A stretch of DNA of 64,000 bases from Dactylorhiza incarnata. Its lineage: Eukaryota > Streptophyta > Magnoliopsida > Asparagales > Orchidaceae. How positions within the stretch are numbered: the first letter of the stretch is position 1; the number at the start of each line of letters is the position of its first letter. The position numbers and the translations under genes are program-made. Shown in pieces: positions 23,546-36,255 of the stretch. The DNA is taken from NCBI GenBank assembly GCA_033032865.1, contig JAWHQI010000201.1:3163501-3227500 (forward strand). The letters run 5' to 3'. The notes beneath the pieces are model-generated. The model had not been told where the DNA came from and did no database searches. It saw only the letters and a program-made list of their open reading frames with translations.

Positions 23546-23907
23546 AGGCCCGCAAGCCTTACAACACGGACCCGCATGTCCTACAGCCTAGGCCCGCAAG
23601 CTCCTACTGCACCCGAGCCCACAAGCTTAACACTCAGGCCCTTAAGACCTACCTAGCTCAGACCCGCAAGTCAAGCCTCTGCCCTGGCCCGCAAGCCTCA
23701 TAGGTCTCAAGCCCTCAAGCTTGACAATCAGGCCATCAAGCCCCTACTTAGCTCAGACCCGGAAGTCTAGCCTCTGCCCTGGCCCGCAAGCCTCATAGGT
23801 CTCAAGCCCTCAAGCTTGTCGGTATCGGACCCGCAAGTCCACTATCCTGGCCCTCAAGCCTCACAGCTCTCCAGCCCTCAAGCTAGACACTCAGGCCCGC
23901 AAGCCTT
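23546..23907 (-). repeat. Mini-hairpin array in LARD-2 3' LTR
   Basis: Units share CC(G/T)CAA with paired arms: AGGC/GCCT, GGAC/GTCC, GAC/GTC, GGC/GCC, TCAAGC/GCTTGA and AGC/GCT. The array is longer than in LARD-1 because of a duplicated block of about 110 bp (units near 23650-23710 and 23755-23815). Confidence 0.75.
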
Positions 23908-24913
23908 ACAAGAATGAAATTACAGTGATGACAACTTCTTCTTATGCCTGATGGACATCGGCAACATAGCCTGATGGAGATCGGCTTCTTAGCCTGATGG
24001 AGATAGGCTTCTTAGACTTAAAGAAGATGTTTCTGATTCAGATCTTGAAAGCGTGGTTCTTCTTCAATCTCTTCTCTTAAACTGATGAGGAATGACTTCT
24101 AATCAGTCAATGGAGATGACTGATTCTTCTGAGAACACCTGATTCTTGTTCTCTACTTGTTCTTCTTCTTCTCCGCAGAATGTATTATTCTATTGAAAAG
24201 CAACGGCGGGATTCTTTTTCTTTCTCGTTGATCTTTCTTTAGGGCAACCTCTTATCTCTTTTATAAGACTGCGAGGCTCCCAACGGTCTTCTAAAAAAGT
24301 TCCTTAAGTGTCAGACGCCCCATACCTTAAGAGCACGTGCTGATTAGACAATCAGGCGGCGGCATTAATTGTTGACAGCGCGTCCGCAACATTTGAATTC
24401 TTTCTCGATGATATTTCCAGCTTTATGTCGATACTGACAGCATTACAACGATATGGATAATATCTTGACGACAAGACTTTGTCGATGTCTTAGACCTTGG
24501 TAGATCTTCAAGTCCTCTAGCTTCTGCCTCTGACACTGATATCTCGACGATACAAGATCTTCTGGCGTTTCTGCATATACAACGATACGCTATCTCTGAC
24601 TGTGTCGTCGTGATCTTCTTTCTTATAGTCTGTCATCGTAATCACTTTGTTCTTTCGACAACATGAGCGATATCATGTCGACAGACTATGCTTTAGCAAC
24701 TGCTTGTCTTCAGTTTTCCTTCTTCAGTCTTCTCGACATCATGCCTTCTTTACAACGATGTCCAACGCCATCAGTCATACTTAGCCTTTTCAGTGACAAG
24801 GCTTCTTTACGACGATATCTGTTCTTCTCGACGGCAAGGCTACTTTGTTGATTTCGATGATACTGCATCTTCTCGACGACATTCCTTCCCTTGATATCTT
24901 CATGTCTTCTCTA

Positions 24914-25110
24914 CGTTCGACGAACTTCATTTTGCGTTCGACGAACTTCATTCTGCATTCGATGAATAGCATTCTGCGTTCGACGAACTTCATTCTTCTT
25001 TCCCGTCTCTGCGTTCGACGAACTTCATTCTTCGTTCGGCGAATAGAATTCTGCGTTCGACGAACTCCGTTCTTCGTTCGACAAACTTCATTCTTCGTTC
25101 GACGAACTCG
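24914..25110 (-). repeat. 21-bp tandem array of GTTCG-A-CGAAC sites in LARD-2 U3
   Basis: Nine copies of a 21-bp monomer, each centred on GTTCGACGAAC (5-bp arms about one base), are spaced at 21 bp except for one longer step. The matching array in the other LTR is at 37854-38017. The array lies 650-850 bp upstream of the TATA box in element orientation. Confidence 0.85.
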
Positions 25111-25335
25111 CCAAGTCTCAGCGTTTGCTTTGCTTATCATGATGACAAGCATATTTGTCGATGACATCTCCTATTCTTCTCGACAATATTGTACTTAGTG
25201 AAATAACTAAAGTACTTGACATATTGTCTGATTTCTGCAAACATGAACTAGATATGACATTAAATACAACTTGCACTTATCATTGAGCTGAGCACTTCCT
25301 CAAATCAGGAACACTGCTGGGCAATGTTCCCAACA

Positions 25336-25346
25336 ATCTCCCCCTA
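25336..25346 (-). other. LARD-2 polypurine tract
   Basis: The minus strand reads TAGGGGGAGAT directly before the 3' LTR, identical to the LARD-1 tract. Confidence 0.8.
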
Positions 25347-25791
25347 TTTGAAGAAGCCCTAACTTACCTCAATGATAAATGTCACTCATGAAAAGATTTA
25401 TCATTTCAGATAATAGAATCACACATAAAGCAGTAATCACATAAATAGATTAAATGTTCTTCACAATAGATACCAAGCATATAAATAGATTAGATGTTCA
25501 TGAATAAACATTAGCATTCATTTGCCCCAACAGAATCATTAAGATTTTATTTTGGTGCCCCCATCAGTGTTTGTTGTTGCTTGCCCCTTTGGTTTTCTGC
25601 CTTTTCCTCTGATAGTAGTTGATAGGCAGGGGAATCTTCTTAGGAGAGGGAGGAGGACCTTATGGGAATGCTAGCTTGTGATTCTTTCTCCTTTCCTCCT
25701 GCTTCAGATGTTTCTGCCATTCAACTGACTGGTATGCCCTCTGATAGTCCTCCTGAGGGTATCCAAAATGGATCCATGATTCTATTATTAT

Positions 25792-27848
25792 TTATCTTGA
25801 GATAGGACTCCACCTTCCTGATTGTGGATCCAGCTCAACTTCCCTCAGTCTCTTTTGCCCATATTGGCTGCTCTGAATTATCTTTCTTTTCCTTGAGGTT
25901 GTTGATTCTCCGAATTCTATTCCATACTCAGCTGATTCAGTTCTTGCAGAAGGATTGGTAGCCTCATATAATGATGGGGGTTTTTGCATTGTCTGCTTTA
26001 TTTGATTTGTTATCCACATCGCTTGATGTGAACTGGCATTTATTATTTCATTCTCCTTCTTTAGGGTTTGTTCAATCACCATTTCCTCAAGTCCTTCTCT
26101 GACTAGATTCAGCTTTTCATGCAGGTGTTGTTCAGTCACATCCAAATTGTTGTTTATTTCAAGCAGATGGGTATCTAAGGTATGAGCATTCTCATTGACC
26201 TTATTCAGAATTTGATTTCTGTTATTTGTAGCATCTGTTTCTATCTGCTCAAAACCATAATACACATTGTTTGAGAATGTTTCTTGCTTTTTCAGGATTG
26301 TGTGGGTTTGATGTCCCACGTTGTTGACTTCCTCGCTCATCTTCTCTATGGCCGGAGCTGCCAGCGTGTAGAAGTGAGCGCACTGGGTGTTGAGGTGGAG
26401 TATGTCTTTCTTCACTTTCTGGATCTCGCCCTTCACCTCTTCCCTTAGATTATCCACAGTCTTTACTATAAATTGTTCTGGTTGTTTGCGCTGAGCATTT
26501 AGTAGAGTTGATATCATGTGGAAAAGAGAACCTGACTGAGCCAAGATGGCTCAGCAGCTTGTTCGTCTTCCTCTTCTCTTTCTAGTGGAATTTCTTCAGA
26601 GATACTTGCAGATGATTCTTCACTGATGTTTGTTGTTACCTTAGCCTTCCCCTTGACATTTTCTGGTACTATCTCACCAGGGCATGTAAGCACAATCTTA
26701 CTTGCTGCTACTAACTCTCAGCAGTCTAAGAGAGTGAGGTCTTCCATGGGCTCCGACATAGTGCCTCGATCTTCTTGTGTAGAGTACCCCAGTTGGGTCT
26801 CCCCCTCAACTTGTGCATTACCTTGGGCTTAGCCTCCTGCCGGGAGCTCCCCATCGATCATCTCTGCGTCTTGGGCTGAGCTCCCAAGTTGGGACTCCCC
26901 CTCAACAGGAACACTCCCCATGTTGGGGTTTCTACTTTCTTCAATAACCTCTTTGGGAGCAGGTTCTGGTACTGTTCCTGGACAATCTCTTTGGGTGGAA
27001 GTCTCCACCTCAATCGTACCAGGAATTTGTGGGGGTGGGGGTATGTCATCAGAGCTGCTTGATGAATCTTCTTCTTCCGAGGGATCTGTTGGGGATGCTT
27101 GTTTCTTTTGTTTCTTTGGAGCGGGTTGGACATTAGATGATGGTTTAGAGATGGAACTATCCCATCGATCTAGCATCTTTGCATCCAATCTCTTGGATTA
27201 GTGTAGGGGAACTCCCATTCTCTTATTCAGTACTTCACCCTGGGTGTTTAGAAGGTAGAGGGACAGTATTCTTCCGTAGGAAGGGGACTTCAGGGTGTTC
27301 TTCATTCTCTATAAGAGGAACTCACTCCAGTTAGTCTTCTTAGAGTGGATTATCCGATCCATGACAACGAACATGTCTTTTGAGATTCGGTCATGGGACC
27401 CAGGTTTGCATAACAGAACTTTGCCAACAATGTCGGCCAGCAGCTTCCCCTTTTGGTTAAATTCCGCTCTCTTAATGGACCCGTAGGTCTTCCATGTGTG
27501 GCCGCACCAGGTATAGCTTGCGGACAAATCCTCTGAGGTCAGCTCTTCTTCTTCCTCTCCCCCTCGGATTCTTGGCAGATGCACTACTTTTCCTAGGCTT
27601 TTTGCAGATATCTTAACCTTCTTACCTCCCACTTTGGACTTGACATGTGATTCAGTGTGGTTGATTCTTGCTTCGGCAAAGAACTCGGCTAATTCACGGT
27701 GGAGAAGAACTGAGGGTTCACATAGAACATATTCCAGTCCTGATGCCTCCAGCAGCCCTATGACTGACCTTATCTCATCTGAGCAGGCATTGAAACCCCC
27801 TCGCTGGAGTTCACAACCGGAGATCACCTCTTCTTTCTTGGGAGCCAT
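25792..27848 (-). pseudogene. LARD-2 ORF2: PF20167-like N-terminal region plus coiled coil (several stops)
   Basis: The start is MAPKKEE at 27848. The first 170 codons form the recognisable part (ELAEFFAEARI, KISAKSLGKVVHLPR, KVLLCKPGSHDRIS, HSKKTNW), resembling the plant retrotransposon 'putative plant transposon protein' region. An acidic Ser/Pro-rich middle (26829-27188) contains two related phrases (VEGESQLGSSAQ, VEGETQLGYSTQ). The C-terminal 250 codons (25792-26544) are heptad-rich and contain a basic TSRKRKI signal. Stops near 27230, 26829 and 26770 break the frame. With LARD-1 it defines a protein of about 600 residues. The role is unknown; no catalytic motif is visible. Confidence 0.65.
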
Positions 27849-27955
27849 TGATTCGGAGTGAGAGAGAAGGCAGTACGTCGGAGACGAAGCGGGGGTTTGT
27901 CGACGGAATAGTTTAGGGCAAATGATAGCGTAATTTTTATTCTCGAGCATTCACT

Positions 27956-27967
27956 CTATTTATAGTG
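27956..27967 (-). promoter_or_regulatory. TATA box upstream of LARD-2 ORF2
   Basis: CACTATAAATAGAG on the minus strand lies about 110 bp before the MAPKKEE start. The upstream 28060-28190 contains at least five (T)CGACGA/TCGTCG words like those in the LTR U3. Confidence 0.65.
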
Positions 27968-28356
27968 TCGGTAGGTGAAGAGGCGCGTACCTTTGAAGGA
28001 AAGAGAGCGATCAGATGGCTCTGATGGACCGATCTAATCTCGTGATAAATAGCTCGATTATATTTTGACGATACGATTATTGTCGTCGAAATGATCCTTG
28101 GATACGCATCCTCCCAACTTGATCCTTTGTCGTCGTAACGTCTATTGTGTCATCGTAACAGCTTTTTGTATCGACGATTATAGATTCCAAGACTTATTCA
28201 GCTAACGTCAGCTTTTTAGGCCCTTTTTAGTAGGATGACCTGCACTAAGTTTGTTAGTAAATAGACTTTGCTGTTCTTCCTATGGGTTAGAACATCCACC
28301 TTGTCTAAGGCCCAGATTTGCTTCTGGTGGGCTCTTGGACTACCTGCAAAAAGAGA

Positions 28357-29970
28357 TTACAAGCCCTTAGGTACCCAACTAAATTTGGGTCCTAGGAAAT
28401 TGTTAGCTTTAACGGGCATACTGGATTTAACTACTCCAGGGTATGCATAGTGATAATGAACAAGGCGATTTGCAGGTTTAATATTCGTTACCCTTGGAGC
28501 AGTTGGATTGTACCAACAATCAATTACAATGTGCCCGGTCTTTCCGCAGCACCAACATTCAAACATGTTGTATCTCCTTTTCTGGCTAGCTGTGTGATCA
28601 TGACTCCTTTGAGTATGAACATAAGGATATTTGAAGAATATTGATTTGTACTGATTGTGAGCATGATGTTGACAATCATCATCCACGGCTTTCCATGTGG
28701 AGTCTGTCTTCTTTGGTTATTTCTTTGATTATGTAGACCCAGCAACTTCATGTCTCCTTGTGGTCATCCTTCCATGAGGTACCCTTGAGATTTTTGGCAT
28801 GTTCTTTGCTCCACTTGTGGAGCTCCCATTCTTGAGATACCCAAGATTGGATTGCCTAGCATTCTTGTTGGAGGGTAAGATTACCTTCCTCAAGTTAGCC
28901 TTCATCCCATAGGGTCTGCCTGATCTATCTTCTTTGAAGCATCCCTGCTCACTTCTTTGAGTGGAGCAACCACCATTTACCAGTGGAGGAGAGGTCTCTG
29001 GTTTGGAGGAGCTTGCCACAGGCTTCACTACAAAGGGGAGTTTATCCTCCACCCTTCTGGTTTTGTCATTCTTAGATTTCAGAACTTTGGGCTTAATTTT
29101 GTCCTTCTTCAGAAGAACCACTTCTCTGGTTAGTGAGCAGCACAGCTCCTTGCTCTCAATCAATGCTTTCAGAGTTTTCCCAAATTTGCTTATCAAGTCA
29201 AGGTTGGAGCTTGCCTTGAAGTCCTTTTTGAGTTGACAAAACTCTGCATTCTCTAGAGTTAGTTTTTTTGATTTCTCTGAGAGATCAAGATTTCTTGCTT
29301 GAAGATAGGAGATCTTTGCATCCTGCTCCTTGCACAGCATCTTGAGCATCTTGACATCTTCTAGAAGATCATTGTATGACTTGGACCAGTCATCATTTCT
29401 AGATGAGCTTGTCTCCGATTCTGAGTCTGAGGTAAATAGAGGAGCCCTTATGCATACCTGTTCAGGTGAGACTTCAACCTAGATTTCTTCCTCTGACTCA
29501 GATAGGACAGTCGGTCCAAACTGAGTCTTCTCTTTTGAGTCTGAACAGATTGAGTCACTGTCACTCAATGTTCTGACTTTCTTCTTAGATGCCTTGCTTC
29601 TTTCTTCTTTTGATCCTTCCATAAGGACGGTTAGAGAGTCCCACATCTCTTTTGTTGTTATGCAGTGAGCCAGTTTCTAAAATGTTGAGATGTCAACTGC
29701 ACCAGCTACAATGTCTTTGGCTTCCTTGTCCAAGTTGACTAGGATGATCTCATCTTCATTCATTTTCTTGGACGCAGTCTTGGGGGAATAAGGCCCTTCT
29801 TGAACAATTTGGAACATTCTAGGGTCCATAGCCTCCATGTATATTCTTTCTCTAACTTTCCAAAGGGCAAAGTTCTCCTTAGAGCAAATAGCTATTTTTG
29901 ATTCCATAGCTATGATGAATGAACACCCGAGGGCAGATTTGTTCAAGCTGTTAAGCTTTTCTTTGAACAA
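28357..29970 (-). pseudogene. LARD-2 gag-like protein with zinc knuckle (several stops)
   Basis: The start at 29970 (MFKEKLNSLNKSALGC) corresponds to LARD-1 gag. The N-terminal region has ENFALWKVRERIYMEAMDP. A TAG near 29677 interrupts, after which homology continues (EMWDSLTVLMEGS) into acidic and coiled-coil parts (28729-29349), and the knuckle CWCCGKTGHIVIDC near 28540. Other breaks lie near 29480 and 28720. The likely ancestral role is RNA binding and particle assembly. Confidence 0.75.
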
Positions 29971-29975
29971 CCTAC

Positions 29976-29988
29976 CTCTGATACCACT
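29976..29988 (-). other. LARD-2 primer binding site
   Basis: The minus strand reads AAGTGGTATCAGAG just inside the 5' LTR (which starts at 29989), an exact initiator-Met PBS core. Confidence 0.9.
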
Positions 29989-30942
29989 TGTTGTTTATTG
30001 GGTGTCAACTTATCACCTAGAAAGGGGGGTGAATAGGTTTTGCAAATTATTTTATCCCCTTTAGGTGTTCTTGAATTCTGATTAATAGATCTACAAATTA
30101 TAAAGCACAACACAGAAAAGCACACAGTGATGAGGTTCCTCAAGACAGGGTGTCTTGAGTAGTCCTCTTTCCCTCTGCGCCTACCTAGCAGTGTGCTAGG
30201 CTCGGCAAACTCCGCCAAAGCTTCAGGCCCGCAAGCCTTACAATGCGGACCAGCAATTCCTACAGCCTAGGCCCGCAAGCCCCTACTACACCCGAGCCCG
30301 CAGGCTCGACACTCAGGCCCTCAAGCCCTACCTAGCTCAGACCCTCAAGTCTAGCCTCTGCCCTGGCCCGCAAGCCTCACAGGTCTCAAGCACTCAAGCT
30401 TGACAATCAGGCCTTCAAGCCCCTACTTAGCTCAGACCCGCAAGTCTAGCCTCTACCCTGGCCCGCAAGCCTCACAGGTCTCAAGCCCTCAAGCTTGACG
30501 GTATCGGACCCGCAAGTCCACTGTCCTGGCCCTCAAGCCTCACAACTCTCCAGCCCTCAAGCTAGACACTCAGGCCCACATGCCTTATAAGAATGAAATT
30601 ACAGTGATGACAACTGCTTCTTATGCCTGATGGAGATCGGCAACTTAGCCTGATGGAGATCTGCTTCTTAGCCTGATGGAGATCGACTTCTTGGACTTGA
30701 AGAAGATGTTTCTGATTCAGATCTTGAAAGCGCAGTTCTTCTTCAATCTCATCTCTTAGCCTGATGAGGAACGGCTTCTAATCAGTCAATGGAGATGACT
30801 GGTTCTTCTGAGAACACTTGCTTCTTGTTCTCTACTTGTTCTTCTTCTTCTCCGCAGAATGTATTGTTCCATTGAAAAACAAAGGCGGGATTCTTTTTCT
30901 TTCTCATTGATCTTTCTTTAGGGCAACCTCTTATCTCTTTTA
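29989..30942 (-). repeat. LARD-2 5' LTR, leader-side segment
   Basis: This is the internal-side half of the 5' LTR, from TGTTGTTTATTGGG to the point where the solo LTR entered. It holds the mini-hairpin array at 30224-30585. Its last bases (30938-30942, TTTTA) are the left TSD of the solo LTR. Confidence 0.9.
30224..30585 (-). repeat. Mini-hairpin array in LARD-2 5' LTR
   Basis: This is the partner of 23546-23907, with units AGGC/GCCT, GAGCC-loop-GGCTC, GGAC/GTCC, GGC/GCC and AAGC/GCTT around CCGCAA, CCTCAA or single-base variants. Confidence 0.7.
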
Positions 30943-32218
30943 TGTAAGATCCCCGCACCTGGAGAGCATCCGAATCTTATGCCCAGAACCGCCGCCTTAC
31001 GGTGACACTAACACTCGAGTTAGCTGCCTCCGCAAGACGCTGATCCTGCCGGCAGAACGATCAACAAGCCAACAAGAGCTAAGAAGGGAAGTAAACAAAA
31101 CCAAGTCCACAATCACACATTTTTACAACAAAATATAAAAGTTCATCAATGAGTACAACAAGTAAAGGAGAGAAAGGTCTTAAGCCCGGTGCATATCCAA
31201 GTAAAGTACAAAAACTCTCTCACTCAACATCTGTGCGGAAGCTAAACAAACTCTCAACACTCGAACTCCTGTCTTGTAGTAGAAGTAATGTGCGGCATAA
31301 GCTCCTCAGGTCCTGTCTCCTCTTCTAGCTGGGGCTCCATCACCTCGTGTACCTACGGTCACAACCGACCGTTAGTCATAAAGACTAAGCCGATTTTGTC
31401 CCCGCCTCCCCCCGCGACTCCTAGGCACCGTGCGAGAGGATGAAGCGGAGGAAAAACATGGGGTAAACAAAACAAGGCAGGTGACAAATGTCGAGACTAG
31501 CAGGGTATATAAATACTAAGCAGGTAAAGGTAACAATTCTATTCTAACCAGAGTAAGTACGACAGCAGATAGTAAAAGACAATGCAATATAAAGAAGCAG
31601 CTACGAAAGTAACCTTAACTTATATGCACACACAAAATCACATAAGCTAAGGGATCTGGCAAGACGTAAACTCATCGTATAAAAGATCCCATACGGATTT
31701 ATACGATGAGGTCTCTGTTTGTGCAGAATGTTATGTTATGATGTGCAATGCAATGATGCAATGTTTGTATTATTATTTCATACGCATGCAACTCACCCAC
31801 ACGACTCTGTACGTACAGACCTTTAGTTCCCACTTTTCGGAGGTATCTAACCTCTCGGGCACCTCCCGTCGTGGTCAAACGGTGGCAGAGGAGCGGGCGT
31901 CTCCTCACCTAGGTGGGTAAGTCACACTACCAGACCTAGGCCCTAACGTACATTGTGATACCGGTACCCGGTACTCACGAGCTCATGCGTACTAAACTGA
32001 ATTGGCCAGGCAGAGTTTAGGGAATTCATCCGTCGGACGCGCAGTAAGACAACCTGGCCCCTATAAAACCACTAGCACTGCCGAGTCAACGAACTACTGT
32101 CGGTGTGATGACTAAGACAAAACCGAAGACCCACCACATCTTACACACAAGCAACATGTATTAGCCATTTACTACCTAGCCTCCAGCTCGCAATTCTACA
32201 TCAACATTTATAAAGTAG

Positions 32219-33017
32219 AGTCTACCGCTCGCCAGACTACACTAGTCTTATATTTAAACTACGAGCCTACCGCTCGCTAGACTACACTAGTCTTATATTT
32301 AAACTACGAGCCTACCGCTCGCTAGACTACACTAGTCTTATATTTAAACTGCGAGCCTACCGCTCGCTAGACTACACTAGTCTTATAATTAAACTACGAG
32401 CCTACCGCTCGCTAGACTACACTAGGCTTATATTTAAACTGTGAGCCTACCGCTCGCTAGACTACACTAGTCTTATAATTAAACTACGAGCCTACCGCTC
32501 GTTAGACTACACTAGTCTTATATTTAAACTACAAGCCTACCGCTCGCTAGACTACACTAGTCTTATATTTTAACTACGAGCCTACCACTCACTAGACTAC
32601 ACTAGTCTTATATTTAAACTACAAGCCTACCGCTCGCTAGACTATACTTGTCTTATATTTAAACTACGAGCCTTCCGCTCGCTAGACTATCCCATTCCTT
32701 CCTTATAACCCGAGCCTACCGCTCGCAGAACTATCTCAGTCCTTCCTTATAACCCGAGCCAACCGCTCGCAGGACTATCCCAGTCCTTCCTTATAACCCG
32801 AGCCTACCGCTCGCAGGACTATCCCAGTCCTGCCTTATAACCCGAGCCAACCGCTCGCAGGACTATCCCAGTCCTTCCTTATAACCCAAGCCTGCCGCTC
32901 GCAGGACTATCCCAGTCCTTCCTTATAACCCGAGCCTACCGCTCGCAGGACTATCTCAGTCCTTCCTTATAACCCGAGCCAACCGCTCGCAGGACTATCC
33001 CAGTCCTTCCTTATAAA
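32219..33017 (-). repeat. 45-bp and 44-bp tandem array with two hairpins per monomer
   Basis: From 32219 to about 32690 a 45-bp monomer repeats some ten times; from about 32691 to 33017 a related 44-bp monomer repeats about seven times. Each monomer contains CGAGC-CTACC-GCTCG. The first type also has GACTA-CAC-TAGTC and the second GGACT-ATCCC-AGTCC, so the second hairpin changes in both arms. A short unexpanded equivalent is at 40430-40516. Confidence 0.85.
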
Positions 33018-34124
33018 AAGTTCCGGTTTGGGATGGAAGTTAACTTGTCATGTTCTCCTACTTAACTAGTCTTGTCTATAATTTAGTTGATCTTAGAAGC
33101 CTTAGGGTTAGCCTTGGGCTTTCGGAGGGTTACCCGGTGAGGGGCTCGCAGCGGTACTGGGAAGTGTGATGGGCTGACACCATGAACTTCCTCTTCCCAA
33201 GGCACTTAATCTTGTTAGTATCTACCTCTTTTACTTGATCCCCATTATCCTCTCCAATTATATTAAATCTATAAGATGAGTTAAACTTGGCTCTTAGGAG
33301 TGGGGGAGTTCTTTTGAACTCCAACACCACCAATTTTGACCGGGTGCTGACTCTCCCGTCGTCACATTCTAATCTCGAGCTCCCTTCTTCGCCGAAGAAC
33401 TGCACACATTCAATTAGCATTCTCAACCTTACTTGGACCCACACTCCTATTCTTCGTCATCCTTAATCCAGGGTTTGCCTTAGATATTTCTCGACTTATC
33501 CCTTGAGTATTTACCTTAAGATGGCTCACCGGCTAAGGGTAGTCCTACTTTCCATATAATCATTTAACACTGATGAGTTGTCTGTGGGGCCCTTGATGAG
33601 GTCTAACCTCCTTTTTATATCATTATAAATTCCTGCACTTACAGCTTTGCTAAACGCACCCCAACCCATATTTCCCATGATGCCCCTTAAAGGTATTCTT
33701 CCAAATAATCTGAGCCTTCATAATAATCAAAGAGTTAATAGTTTTATGTGTGAAGATCAGTGGTGGTTTAAATCATATAAATCAGTTTTACTATTCGCAG
33801 ACCAAAATAAGATTGAGCTAGATTTGACTCCTAAGGTGCAATCTTGATCACATCATATCCAAATGAGTTCCAATTATTACCATGGGTTCGAAATGAGTAG
33901 TGATCTAACAACCTCAAATCCTAATTTCATAAATTCTCCAGGGAAACTTAAATCTTAGTCTCTATTAAAATAGAAGACGTGCAGATAGTGATTTATACAT
34001 CGACTGTCAACCAATGGTCTCCATAAATTCTGATAAATTCACTGTATCATAGTATTAGTCTAAAAACCTCAAACCCCAAATTTCACATTTTTACAGGAAC
34101 TATTTAACCATAATTTCTATTTAA

Positions 34125-34905
34125 CATAAATGGGGTGCAATTAGGGATTTACACTACAGGTGCTATGTTAAGACTTCAATAAATTTTGGGAAAATTACTA
34201 TAGCACAATATTGGTCTAAAAAACACCAGATCCTAAGTTTCATATTTACTAGGGAATATTTATCCATAATTACTATTTATTACAAAAGGTGTGCCAATAA
34301 GGGATTACACTACAACTACCATTTAAATGTCTCTATAAATTCTGAGAAAATTAACCTAGTACAATAATAATCTAGAAACACCAAATCCAAAGTTTCATAA
34401 TTTACCAGGGAGTATTTATCCATAATCACTATTTATTACAAATGGTGTGCCAATAAGAGATTACACTACAACTATCATTTATATGTCTCTATAAATTCTG
34501 AGAAAATTAACCTAGTACGATAATCATCTAGAAACACCAAATCCAAAGTTGCATAATTTACCAGGGAGTATTTATCCATAATTACTATTTATTACAAATG
34601 GTGTGCCAATAAGGGATTACACTACAACTACCATTTATATGTCTCTATAAATTCTGAGAAAATTAACCTAGTACAATAATCATCTAAAAACAATAAATCC
34701 AAAGTTTCATAATTTACCAGTGAGTATGTTTCTATAATTACTATTTACTACAAATGGTGTGCCAATAAGAGATTACACTACAACTACCATTTATATGTCT
34801 CTATAAATTCTGAGAAAATTAACCTAGTACAATAATTATCTAGAAACAACAAATCCAAAGCTTCATAATTTACTATCATAGGGAATTATTTATAATTATA
34901 GTTGA
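34125..34905 (-). repeat. About 156-bp tandem repeat in the solo LTR
   Basis: Five copies are visible, with GGTGTGCCAATAAG starting near 34288, 34444, 34600 and 34756 and a more diverged copy from about 34130. They are AT-rich and non-coding. The resident LTR has no equivalent expansion that I can see. Confidence 0.8.
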
Positions 34906-36228
34906 ATGAAATTACCAAAATGCCATTATAAATTCTAACCCCTTTAATATTCATCCAAAATTCTGATAAATTTACCATAGGCCTATATTAACATGATGAC
35001 CTACTGTGATTTATCTCAAATTTATCCGACCAATAATAACTCAGTATTTGCACAAGATTCATAAGGGGTATATTTGTAATTTTAACTATTTATAACATGA
35101 AATATTTCCCAAAAATTTTCAGAAAATTCATGCTGCCATAATAATGAAATCAGAGACTAAATCCTAAGTTTCACTTCATTCTAAAATCATATGATCCCCC
35201 TTTCATTTTATAACCTAAATTAGGGGTAATTTAGTAAATTCCACATCTTGGGATTTTTGTACCCAAAAATCCCCAAAAACCTTTTGGGAAGGCATATTAC
35301 TGCCATGGACCCATGTCCAACATCTCAAGCCATTGGGTCAACCCCAAGGCTTGGGGCTCACTCCACCCCAAATTTGCTAAAGACACATTTAAGGTCTTTA
35401 GCCTAGCTCTTGCATGGCTCATAACTCCACATGCACAAGGCCAAATGGTCTCAAATTTCTACAAGTGGTCTAGATATATATAAAGAGCCTACCCAAATTT
35501 GGGGGTGTTTGGAGTTATACAACTCCATAAATACCAAATATTAACTTTTGCTAATAAATGAAATAACTCAATGGATATACATCCAAAAATTCTCCAATTT
35601 AAACCCTAGGTGTGCCATCAAACCACGCATGCATGGTAGAAATTTTAGGTTGAGATGAGTTTTAACAAAGAAGTTAGAAGCAATATAGTTTCTGATCTAG
35701 CCTAGGACCAGTCCCACCAAAATGGGTGCCTAGGGTCCTACACACATCCAAATGGCATTATCTTGGGTCCTATAGAAACTAGAGACCCAGATCTACAAAT
35801 CTTATCTCAGCCACTTTTTGAAATTATGGCCTCTAAGGCCTTGAAATCGTGCATACAAACCTCTGAATATTCCAAGGCAGAATGAACTGGTCTGCCAATA
35901 GAGATCAAGGAGACGAAATCAACGGCTGTGATTTCGTCTCCTTCCTCTAACCGACGGCCCAGAGGAAAAGAGCCCTGATCCCGGCCAACCACTACCCTCC
36001 CCGGCCATCTGCCGCCGCCGCCACCTCCATTGAGGGGTTGGCCGTCGATTGGCGGTGGAATGGTGGCCGGAGGTGGCGGTTTCCGGCGATCCCTGGAGGA
36101 AGCCCAAATGGAGCTCGGGAAGGAAATTTCCCATGGCTGTCGGCTCAATTGAGCCCGAATGCCCTTGCTAAGGCCCTAGATGCCTAGCACAGAGGGAGAG
36201 GGGGAGAAATCGTGCCTTAGTAGGGCTT

Positions 36229-36255
36229 GGCGGCGGCGGCGGCGGCGGCGGCGGT
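36229..36255. repeat. GGC trinucleotide microsatellite
   Basis: Nine tandem GGC units occur in the solo LTR. In one minus frame they encode an alanine run, but that frame has no other support. Confidence 0.9.

Larger units (their letters stand above)
23306..25335 (-). repeat. LARD-2 3' LTR
   Basis: This 2030-bp LTR runs from TGTTGTTTATTGGG to CCCAACA. Reading on the minus strand it has the U3 21-bp palindrome array (24914-25110), a TATA box TTATAAAAGAG (24257-24267) and the mini-hairpin array (23546-23907). Confidence 0.92.

Noticed and set aside
24914..25110. Regular short repeats resembling a CRISPR array
   Set aside because: The units are contiguous 21-bp tandem monomers without unique spacers, inside a plant LTR.
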